Part shown: piece after piece, positions 14,126-20,957 of the stretch
How the letters are laid out: each line of letters begins with the position of its first letter
Position numbering within the stretch: the first letter of the stretch is position 1
From: a bacterium
GTDB lineage: Bacteria > Chloroflexota > Dormibacteria > UBA8260 > Bog-877
Length of the DNA: 25,260 nucleotides
Direction of reading: 5' to 3'
NCBI GenBank assembly: GCA_021817025.1
Contig: JAKAWF010000015.1
Location: 302-25,561 of the forward strand
The notes under the pieces: generated by a model
Told to the model about the DNA's origin: nothing
Database searches by the model: none
Seen by the model: only the letters and a program-made list of their open reading frames with translations
Program-made: the position numbers and the translations under genes

Positions 14126-17100
14126 GGTCGCGGCCCGGGCACGCTCGAGCCGCCGCCCACCGTCCCCTCCCCATCACAACAGAAGCCGAGAGCGCAACCG
14201 CCGAACGCCCGGCAGGTGCGAACGTCGTGGCGCGGCTGGGCTGGGTGGAGGCCGATCTGGATGAGCGCCACCTGGCGGTTCAGCTCCTGCCCCACCCACT
14301 CCAGGTCCTGGTGACTGAGCCCTGTCTCTCCCTTGCCGGCGGGGGTTGTCTCACCGTCCAGCCGAAAGCCGCGGGCCGGCACCGGAGCGGCTCGCGAGGG
14401 CGCCGAGTCGAGCCCGAGATACCAGTTGCGGGCCAGCGCGGGGACTTCAGACCCGATCAAGCCGGCAAACCCTCCCTCGCCGGCCGCGATGGTGTAGATC
14501 GGGAGCTGCCAGTCGGTGGGGCCGTCGCTGGCTTGGCCGAAGACCTGGGCGCGCAGCGCCCGCTCCGAGGGCGGGGCGGCACTGGTGGTCTTGTAGTCGA
14601 CCACCTCCAGCTCACCGTCGGGGTGCCGCCACAGGGCGTCGATCTGCCCGACCAGACTCCAGCCCTCCCGCCCCAAACGGAAGGCAACCTCACTCGCCAG
14701 CTGGGTACCGACGGCCTCCCTCCCGGGACCGATCACCCGCTCGGCCCAGCGCGAGATCAGATGGTTCAGCCATGACTCCACGTACAGGCTCCCCAGGGGG
14801 TCCAGCAACCGAGCCCGCACAGTCGGCATCAATTCCACAGCCGCGATCCCCGCCGCCAGCTCGGCGAAGGCCGGCTGGTCGGCACCTTCGGGGAGCCGCT
14901 CTCGCACCAGCTCCAGGAGCCGGTGCGCGGCCGTGCCCAGCACCACAGGCAGCGCATCCGTCTGGCGCAGGCGGAGCCGATGATAGTAGAAGAGCCGCGG
15001 GCAGGCCAGCCATGCCCGCACGCTGGTCGGGCTGAGCTCCAGGCCGGCCCCGGCAGCGACCGCCGTCACCGGGTCCCAGGGCTTCAGTGACTCTCGCAAC
15101 TCCAGGACCCGATCGCCCAACGCCAGGGCCCCCGCCGATGGCTCCAGCGGCGCTTCCCCCAGGGCACGCGGGCGGGCCACCGCCAGGCCCGCCAGGCAGT
15201 CCGTGGCGGTCACCGGATGAGCGCTGGGAGCGGGCTGTTCAGACAGGCCCGCGCGCAGCAGATGGGCCACGAACGGGGAGGGCTCCGAGGGTCGGTCCGC
15301 GTACCGCTGAGCCCAGGAGAAGACGACCTGCTCGGTGGCCCTGGTGGCCCCTACCAAGAGCAGCCTGCGCTCCCGCTCGAGTCGGTGGCCGGGCCCACCC
15401 AGAGCATCCTCCAGCTCCGGCACCGCCTCCAGGAGCCGCTGCGTGTCGTCGGGGCCCAGCAGGCCCCGGTCGCTGGACCGCTGGGGAAATGTCCCGTCGG
15501 CCAGACCGGTGATGAAAACTCTCCGCCACCGCCTCCCCTTGGCCTGGTGAATGGTCAACAGCGAGACCTCGGGAGACCGGGCCTGAGCAAGCTTCTCGGT
15601 GTCCCAGCCCGCGCGCCGGATCCCGATCTGCAACAGCTCCTGCCACTCCCTCAAGCTCGCCTCCGGAAAGCCCATGCGGGCCCGGGCTGCCGCCGCGTCG
15701 TCCACCGCCAGGTTCAGTCGCGCCAGCGCCGCCGCGGTGTCCGGATCGGTGAGTGCCAGGCCGGCCAGCCCACTGCCCACCAGGATGTCCGCCAGCACCA
15801 TCCGGAAGTCGCCCGGCGTCATCGCAGCCTCGGCCAGACCGGGGTTGCCGCCCCCCAACCGACGCCACCAGCGGGCCACCACGAGGCCGCCGTCCGCGCC
15901 CGGGTCATCCTCGTCAGCCCCCTCAGCCTCTCGCCAAAGGGTTCTCGCCAGGGCCTCCTGGCGGCGGGCCGCGAGTCGGCGCAGCCTGATGAGCTCCTCG
16001 GGGGGGGTCGCATGGGGGCCTTCGGCCAGCAGGCGCAGCAGCGGCTCCTCATCGTGAGGATTGCACAGAGCCCGTAGCCAGAGCCCGACCAGATGCACCG
16101 CCAGGCTGGCCGTCCATCGGGATCGCTCCAGGCGGTGGGGCACCCCGATCGCGGCCATCGCCTCCACCAGCGGGCCCAACTGGGAGGCGGCACTTCGCAC
16201 CAGCACGGCCACCTCGTCGTAGCCGACCTCGCCATCCAGACTGGACCTCTGAATTTCGCGAGCGACCGCGAACGCCTCCGCGGTCTCGTCGGGGGCAACC
16301 CAGAGCAGCCCCTGCGCGGAGGCGGCGCCCTGCCCCCGGGGCGCCGCTCCCAGCCCACCACTGGTCAGATCCGCCGCCAGCGGCACCCCCAAGGAAGTCG
16401 ACAACCGGTCCACCCAGGCCGGAGTGGAACCCGGCAGGACCCATTCCTGCGGGCTGAGCTCGCGAGCAAAGACCTCTTCGAAGAAGCGGCTGGAGGGACC
16501 GCGAAAGGCGGGAACAGCGAGTCCGGGGTCGCCCGCCAGGAGCGCCCGCCGGGGGGCGGAGAGTCGACGCGCCAGCTCCCGCAGCAGGTACCACTGAGCT
16601 GGGGTCAGATCCTCCGCCTCGTCCACCAGCAGCAGATCAGCCCAGTTGGCCATCAGGGTCGGAGCCCGTTCCAGACAGGCGAGGGCATCCGCGACCAGGT
16701 CCCGAGTGTCGCGGGCGCCCATCTCCCCCAGGACGGTCTCGTAGCACGCCGCCACCACCGCCAGCTCAGGGAGGAGACCACGCTCGTGGCGCAACCTCTC
16801 CGCCAGCAGGCCGGCGCCGACCAGCGACTGCTTGACCATGGAGACGAATTCGAGCGAGTCCTCCACGCAAGCCGGATCGTCAGCCAGAGGCCGCAGCGTC
16901 GAAATCAGGGGCAGCGCCCGCTGAAGGGCCTCCCGCATCGCCAGCCACTCCCCGATTCGGTCCAGCCCACGGGTCAGCCCAGGCGCGACCGCGGCGTCGG
17001 CCAGGACGGTGCGAGCGAGGCCCTCATGGGTCAGCACCCGCGGCCTGGGGTGAACGACCGGCAGGCGCGCTTCGATCCTACCCCGAAGGTCCCGGGCGCT

Positions 17101-17340
17101 GGTGTGGCTTCGGGTGACCACCACCAGCCGGTGTGGATCCTGGCCCTTCCTCAGCCACCCAGCCGCAAGCTCGACCAGGGTCTCAGTGTTCCCGCCACCC
17201 GGCCCGCCGACCAGGCGGGTCGGACCGGTCACCTCGGGCGGCCACGCCGACTCGGCGCCGCTCCCCTGCTCCAATCCGACTACCACCAACCGGATTGGCT
17301 CATGGCCATATCCACTCTCCATCGCCGAGTCCGAAGGCAC
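14122..17340 (-). CDS. adnA: AdnA-like helicase-nuclease subunit with degenerate motor
   Basis: This 1072-residue partner of the AdnB-like protein has the same layout. Its motor is altered: the Walker A position reads GGPGGGNTET (about 44-53), with Asn for the ATP-binding Lys. Motif II is DEAED rather than DExQ(D), and motif III is AGDPGLAVPAFRG without the usual Gln. LTIHQAKGRRW and LLLVGATRA are kept. The nuclease region looks intact: CPRLFYYHRLRL (about 780), GTAAHRLLELV, GQIDAL and VVDYKTT (about 913), and the cysteine cluster CRAFGGCALGFCC near the end, suggesting an iron-sulfur fold. It probably cuts one strand while its partner drives unwinding. Start is GTG 17340 or ATG 17322; GGGAGG is very close to the former. 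No SOS-type box was seen upstream. Confidence 0.8.
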   Translation of the reverse strand: MPSDSAMESGYGHEPIRLVVVGLEQGSGAESAWPPEVTGPTRLVGGPGGGNTETLVELAAGWLRKGQDPHRLVVVTRSHTSARDLRGRIEARLPVVHPRPRVLTHEGLARTVLADAAVAPGLTRGLDRIGEWLAMREALQRALPLISTLRPLADDPACVEDSLEFVSMVKQSLVGAGLLAERLRHERGLLPELAVVAACYETVLGEMGARDTRDLVADALACLERAPTLMANWADLLLVDEAEDLTPAQWYLLRELARRLSAPRRALLAGDPGLAVPAFRGPSSRFFEEVFARELSPQEWVLPGSTPAWVDRLSTSLGVPLAADLTSGGLGAAPRGQGAASAQGLLWVAPDETAEAFAVAREIQRSSLDGEVGYDEVAVLVRSAASQLGPLVEAMAAIGVPHRLERSRWTASLAVHLVGLWLRALCNPHDEEPLLRLLAEGPHATPPEELIRLRRLAARRQEALARTLWREAEGADEDDPGADGGLVVARWWRRLGGGNPGLAEAAMTPGDFRMVLADILVGSGLAGLALTDPDTAAALARLNLAVDDAAAARARMGFPEASLREWQELLQIGIRRAGWDTEKLAQARSPEVSLLTIHQAKGRRWRRVFITGLADGTFPQRSSDRGLLGPDDTQRLLEAVPELEDALGGPGHRLERERRLLLVGATRATEQVVFSWAQRYADRPSEPSPFVAHLLRAGLSEQPAPSAHPVTATDCLAGLAVARPRALGEAPLEPSAGALALGDRVLELRESLKPWDPVTAVAAGAGLELSPTSVRAWLACPRLFYYHRLRLRQTDALPVVLGTAAHRLLELVRERLPEGADQPAFAELAAGIAAVELMPTVRARLLDPLGSLYVESWLNHLISRWAERVIGPGREAVGTQLASEVAFRLGREGWSLVGQIDALWRHPDGELEVVDYKTTSAAPPSERALRAQVFGQASDGPTDWQLPIYTIAAGEGGFAGLIGSEVPALARNWYLGLDSAPSRAAPVPARGFRLDGETTPAGKGETGLSHQDLEWVGQELNRQVALIQIGLHPAQPRHDVRTCRAFGGCALGFCCDGEGTVGGGSSVPGPRP

Positions 17341-17713
17341 ACCTCCCGGCCCTTGCCTCCGGCCGAGAGGTCAGCCACCGGGGGCGGGCCGCCCGGCCCG
17401 GTGCCGCCCAGGAGTTCCCGTGGCCGCGACGGCCGACGGCTGCGGTCGAGCAGCCCAGGAGCGACCTCCTGACCACCCTGGGAGCGGGCGGCGGGCACTG
17501 AGCCATCAATGCGGGCATCCTCAACGAGGGAGCCCAGATGTCCATCCGCATTTACCCGGCGGCTCAACCGTGGCCCGAAGGGAAACGGATGCGCGATCGG
17601 GCTGGTGAGATCCCCGCACGGCTCGAAGAAGGAGATCCGGGAGGCCTGCCCAGTCAGCGCGGCTCACCGGTCGGAGACCACCTGTGCATGTCGACCCAGA
17701 CTCTAGCGCCACT
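17341..17713. other. Intergenic stretch between the TetR gene and adnA
   Basis: No supported gene is seen in these 373 bases; the open frames present are short and Arg/Pro/Gly-rich, as chance frames are here. Around 17453-17481 an inverted repeat CCCAGG/CCTGGG encloses a smaller hairpin AGGAG-CGAC-CTCCT, which could end TetR transcription or be a leader structure for adnA. No good promoter boxes were recognised. Confidence 0.3.
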
Positions 17714-18463
17714 TCACTGTGGGGACGCGCCGATCCCGGCCCCAAGGGCGCTCGCATCCTCCCGCGGAGGAACCTCCATCAGGGACGACACCACCCAGTC
17801 CGACCGCAACAGCCGGCGCAGAGTTGTAGAGCGCTGCGATGGGTCCTCCCCCTTGGCGAGCCCGCTGGCCACCCCCTCCAGGATGGAGACGATCAGCTCC
17901 CCCATCCAGTCTGCCCGATTGCCGTCCGCCGCCAGGCCCGAGCTGGCGGCCGCCGCCAGCAGGGCTGCCATGAGCGCCCTGCCCAACTGCTCTCGGAGCC
18001 GCTCCAGACGGCGCCTGGCAGCGCCCGGATTGGCGTCCACGAGCTGGAACAGGAGCCGGAAGCCAGCTGGCGAATCGGACGCATACCGCAGGAAGTGGTC
18101 GAGCAGGAATTCGAAGGTGGGCAACTCGGACTGAGCCTCGGCCAAGCCCATCGCCTCCAGTAGCAGCTGACTCTGCTGCTCCACCACCGCCAGCAACGCC
18201 TCATAGCGGTTCTGGAAGTGTCGGTACACCAAGGGCTTGCTCACCCCCGCCTGGGCGGCGATGGTGTCCATAGTGGTCATCTCCAGGCCGCGAGACGTGA
18301 AAGCCTGCAGGCACGCGTCCAGCAGCTGCTCACGGCGAGCGTCCCGGTGCATGCGCCGCTTGCGGCCAGGATCTCCCCGGCCGGCGCGACGGCCGGTCAC
18401 CCGGCCCACCGCATGGATGGCAGGCTGCGAGAGCCAGGGGGCGAGTTGCCGCTGGCTCTTCAC
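17714..18463 (-). CDS. TetR-family transcriptional regulator
   Basis: TetR proteins bind palindromic operators as dimers and release them on binding a small ligand. The N-terminal DNA-binding domain reads RREQLLDACLQAFTSRGLEM, TTMDTIAAQAGVSKPLVYRH and FQNRYEALLAVV, with the helix-turn-helix at about residues 66-86 of the long form. The rest is the ligand and dimer domain (LLEAMGLAEAQSELPTFEFL, FRLLFQLVDANPGAARRRLE). The frame to GTG 18463 gives 249 residues with a basic extension; Met 38 (18352) is an alternative start. GTG 18463 is overlapped by the stop of a possible small ORF (GTGA). The gene faces the aldehyde dehydrogenase-thioesterase operon, which it may control through the palindrome at 18642-18652. 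Confidence 0.85.
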   Translation of the reverse strand: MKSQRQLAPWLSQPAIHAVGRVTGRRAGRGDPGRKRRMHRDARREQLLDACLQAFTSRGLEMTTMDTIAAQAGVSKPLVYRHFQNRYEALLAVVEQQSQLLLEAMGLAEAQSELPTFEFLLDHFLRYASDSPAGFRLLFQLVDANPGAARRRLERLREQLGRALMAALLAAAASSGLAADGNRADWMGELIVSILEGVASGLAKGEDPSQRSTTLRRLLRSDWVVSSLMEVPPREDASALGAGIGASPQ

Positions 18464-18618
18464 CGCGCCGCTGTCCCGCCCCCGATCCGGTGATGGAGGC
18501 GGCTCCGAACCCGCGCCGAGCCGCCAGCCACCGAGACCCGGCGCACAACCCCACGTGGGGTGGTGAGGGCCTCCGCTTCAGACCTCGCCGGTGGGACCAT
18601 CGCGGGCGCCATGCTCAC
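18460..18618 (-). CDS. Possible small ORF translationally coupled to the TetR gene
   Basis: A 52-residue frame begins at GTG 18618, placed 5 bases after the very strong ribosome site AAGGAGGAG (minus strand, 18624-18632). It ends with TGA at 18460-18462, overlapping the GTG of the TetR gene. The product (MAPAMVPPARSEAEALTTPR and on) is basic, rich in Arg, Gly and Ala, without a known domain. It may be a leader peptide that loads ribosomes for TetR, or the true upstream start of TetR separated by a frameshift. The ribosome site and overlap are seen; the function is inference. Confidence 0.45.
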   Translation of the reverse strand: MSMAPAMVPPARSEAEALTTPRGVVRRVSVAGGSARVRSRLHHRIGGGTAAR

Positions 18619-18785
18619 GTCGACTCCTCCTTGGCTTTGGGCACATTATGTGTCCCCCGGCCGATTCCGTCGAGACCTTCTTGCTACCATCGGGTGGTGG
18701 GGATCATGTTTTGGCGCCTGGCCCAGGTCCGGGTGGTGGCCGATCATGGTGATGCGCCACCGGGGGCTTCGGCGGCACCCGGGTC
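18619..18785. other. Regulatory intergenic region between TetR and the aldehyde dehydrogenase operon
   Basis: This stretch holds the ribosome site of the small ORF (18624-18632) and the palindrome (18642-18652). It also holds two imperfect direct repeats, GGGTGGTGG-GG-ATCATG (18692-18708) and GGGTGGTGG-CCG-ATCATG (18731-18748), 39 bases apart. No convincing plus-strand promoter was recognised. With the doubtful ORF at 18786, the whole region to 19042 is 424 bases. Confidence 0.4.
18639..18656. promoter_or_regulatory. Palindromic operator candidate, CACATTATGTG core
   Basis: CACAT-T-ATGTG (18642-18652) is a perfect palindrome, extended by GGG on the left and TCCC on the right. It is AT-rich within very GC-rich DNA. 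On the minus strand it contains CATAAT, a possible -10 box for the TetR transcript, so it suits autoregulation by TetR. The link to TetR is inferred from position. Confidence 0.5.
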
Positions 18786-19046
18786 GTGACCCCGTCCGAA
18801 GAGCTGATGAAACACCTGCCGGGGCCTGAGGCGGCGGCCGGAGTCGTGGCCCTGTCCCGCCCCGGCAAGCGCGAGCGGGCCCGCTGCCGCCGGCAGATGG
18901 AGGCGCCCCCCGCCGCCCTGCTCCCCGACCCCCAGCGCACGAGCTGCCGCACCCTGGGCCACCACGCCACCGCGGCGGGGCGGGTGGACACTCTGAGGGG
19001 GTCGGAGATGAGGTCGGCCGCGGCCGCCAGAGAGGTCCGGGGTTGA
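18786..19046 (+). CDS. Doubtful 86-residue ORF ahead of the aldehyde dehydrogenase
   Basis: The frame from GTG 18786 encodes a polar, Arg/Ala-rich product (TPSEELMKHLPGPEAAAGVV onward) of no known family. Its TGA overlaps the TTG start of the aldehyde dehydrogenase (TTGA, 19043-19046), a coupling pattern common in this window. Third codon positions are strongly G/C, as in real genes here. It lacks a ribosome site, and the antisense frame is open too, so it may be chance. Confidence 0.3.
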   Translation: MTPSEELMKHLPGPEAAAGVVALSRPGKRERARCRRQMEAPPAALLPDPQRTSCRTLGHHATAAGRVDTLRGSEMRSAAAAREVRG

Positions 19047-20485
19047 GCCAGCCCAACCCTGCGATCCTCCGGCACGCCAGCGAAGTCTTCATCGACGGGG
19101 AGTTCTCCGAGCCGCCCGGCGGTGGCCGGATCCTGGTCCACGAGGCCGCCACCGGGACAGTCCTGGCGGAGGTTGCGGCGGCGGGCCCGGAGGATGTCCA
19201 CCGGGCAGTGGTGGCGGCCGCCCGGGCCCTGCCGGAATGGGCGAGGAGCACCCCCGATGAGCGCGCGGACCACCTGGATCGGCTGACCCAGGGGATGCGG
19301 GATCGAGCGGAGGAGTTCGCCGAGGCGATCACCAGAGAGGTGGGCACCCCGATACGCCACTCCAGGGCGATCCAGGTCGGCAACCCGCTTGCGATCACCG
19401 CCCACATCAGCGAGGTGCTCCGCTCCTATCCCTTCCAGGAGACGATCGGCAACTGCCTGGTCATCAAGGAGCCTGTCGGCGTGGTCGCGGCTGTCACCCC
19501 TTGGAACTACCCGCTGCAGCAGGTGATGGCCAAGGTGGCGGCGGCGCTGGCGGCCGGCTGCACGGTGGTTCTCAAAGCCAGCGAGGTGGCTCCCCTGACC
19601 GCCCTGATGCTGGCCGATGTGGCCCAGGCCGCCGGCCTCCCCCGGGGCGTGCTCAACGTCCTGGTGGGCGAGGGTCGGGTTGCGGGTGAAGCACTGGTGG
19701 GCCACCCCCTGGTCGACAAGATCTCCTTCACCGGATCGACCGGAGCGGGCATGCGGATCTCCGAGCTGGCCGCGGCCCGGGTCACCCCGGTGACCATGGA
19801 GCTGGGCGGCAAGTCCGCGAGCCTCGCCCTGGAGGACGCCGACTGGGCCACCGCGGCCAAGTTCGCTGTCTACAACGCCTTCTTGAACTCCGGCCAGACC
19901 TGCACCGCCCTGACCCGCCTGCTGGTTCCCCGAGCCGCCCAGGAGCAAGCGGCCGAGGCCGCGGTGGCCGCCGCTCGCAAGCTCCTTCCGGGCGACCCCT
20001 TGGACGAGGGGACCCGGCTGGGGCCGCTGGCCTCCGCGGCCCAGCTGGAACGGGTCCGGGGATACATCCGCCAGGGGCAGTCGGAGGGCGCCCGGCTGGT
20101 GCTGGGAGGAGCTGAGCCTCCCCCGGGGATGGACTCCGGCTACTACGTGCTCCCAACCATCTTCACCGACGTCCGACCGGAGATGGCGATCGCCCAGGAG
20201 GAGATCTTCGGACCGGTGCTCGCGATCATCGGCTACGCCAGCGAGGATGAGGCGGTGGAGATCGCCAACGGCACTCCCTACGGGCTGGCCGCAGCCGTCT
20301 GGTCCGCCGACAAGCAGCGGGCGATCAGCTTCGCTCGCCGGCTCCGGGCCGGCACCGTGGAGGTGAACGGAGGAGCCTTCAGCAGCTCAGCCCCCTTCGG
20401 AGGAGTCAAGCGGTCGGGCCACGGCCGCGAGTTCGGCCGCTATGGCCTAGAGGAGTTCCTGGTCCCCAAGGCGCTGCAGCTGTGA
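19043..20485 (+). CDS. NAD(P)-dependent aldehyde dehydrogenase
   Basis: This enzyme oxidises an aldehyde to the acid (or CoA-independent equivalent) with NAD(P)+. The 480 residues are the usual length. The cofactor-binding part contains VAAVTPWNYPLQQVMAKVA, LKASEVAPLTALML and FTGSTGAGMRI. The general base lies in MELGGKS (Glu about 253) and the nucleophile in NSGQTCTAL (Cys about 287), followed by EEIFGPVLAII and the C-terminal PFGGVKRSGHGREFGRYGLE. All catalytic residues are present. The start is TTG 19043, supported by AGAGG 7 bases upstream; no earlier in-frame start is better. Its stop overlaps the thioesterase GTG (GTGA). The aldehyde substrate cannot be told; the similarity is to broad-specificity aldehyde dehydrogenases. 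Confidence 0.92.
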   Translation: MSQPNPAILRHASEVFIDGEFSEPPGGGRILVHEAATGTVLAEVAAAGPEDVHRAVVAAARALPEWARSTPDERADHLDRLTQGMRDRAEEFAEAITREVGTPIRHSRAIQVGNPLAITAHISEVLRSYPFQETIGNCLVIKEPVGVVAAVTPWNYPLQQVMAKVAAALAAGCTVVLKASEVAPLTALMLADVAQAAGLPRGVLNVLVGEGRVAGEALVGHPLVDKISFTGSTGAGMRISELAAARVTPVTMELGGKSASLALEDADWATAAKFAVYNAFLNSGQTCTALTRLLVPRAAQEQAAEAAVAAARKLLPGDPLDEGTRLGPLASAAQLERVRGYIRQGQSEGARLVLGGAEPPPGMDSGYYVLPTIFTDVRPEMAIAQEEIFGPVLAIIGYASEDEAVEIANGTPYGLAAAVWSADKQRAISFARRLRAGTVEVNGGAFSSSAPFGGVKRSGHGREFGRYGLEEFLVPKALQL

Positions 20486-20931
20486 GCAGCCCCGTGCCGG
20501 GTCGAGAGCCGCTTGACGTGGCGTTGGAGCTCAGCCGGATCGCAGCCGGCTTCGATGGAGAGCTGGGGATCGATATAGTCTCCGCCTCAGGCCAGATGGT
20601 GATGCTCAAGCTCCGGATAGAGCCCCGCCACCTCCAGCCCTACGGGATCGTCCACGGCGGCGTCTGGGCCGCTCTGGCGGAGAGCGCCGCCTCCATCGGA
20701 GCCAGCCTCAACAGCTCCCGCAGGGTGGTGGGGTTGGACAACCACACCAACTTCCTGCGCGCCATCGGGGAGGGTGAGGTGATGGCGATCGCCCGTCCCA
20801 TCCATCCTGGACGCACCACCCAGGTCTGGAATGTCGTCATCTCGGACCAGCCACCGGACGCAGCTGAGACCCGCCCCGTGGCCTGGTCGACCGTCCGGCT
20901 CTACGTACTGCCGGACGGTCCGATCGGGTAA
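20482..20931 (+). CDS. PaaI-type hotdog-fold thioesterase
   Basis: Hotdog thioesterases of the PaaI group cleave acyl- or aryl-CoA thioesters in the cytoplasm. The 149-residue protein carries the family motif LQPYGIVHGGVWAALAESAA (about 52-71), where HGG lies at the active site and the following Glu is the usual catalytic acid. It also has VGLDNHTNFLRAIGEGEVMA and the strand TTQVWNVVISD. Start GTG 20482 overlaps the aldehyde dehydrogenase stop. Together the two genes could process an aldehyde and free the acid from a CoA ester in a catabolic path for aromatic or fatty compounds. That is inference from the pairing. An 11-base-pair hairpin lies inside the last codons. Confidence 0.85.
   Translation: MSSPVPGREPLDVALELSRIAAGFDGELGIDIVSASGQMVMLKLRIEPRHLQPYGIVHGGVWAALAESAASIGASLNSSRRVVGLDNHTNFLRAIGEGEVMAIARPIHPGRTTQVWNVVISDQPPDAAETRPVAWSTVRLYVLPDGPIG
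20889..20920 (+). terminator. Hairpin terminator embedded in the 3' end of the thioesterase gene
   Basis: GACCGTCCGGC (20889-20899) and GCCGGACGGTC (20910-20920) form a perfect 11-base-pair stem with a 10-base loop. It ends 8 bases before the stop codon. The facing ppdK gene ends only 26 bases beyond the stop, so the terminator has been placed inside the coding sequence. There is no T-run. Confidence 0.5.
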
Positions 20932-20957
20932 GGCTGCCAGGGCCACCTGAGCCCGGG

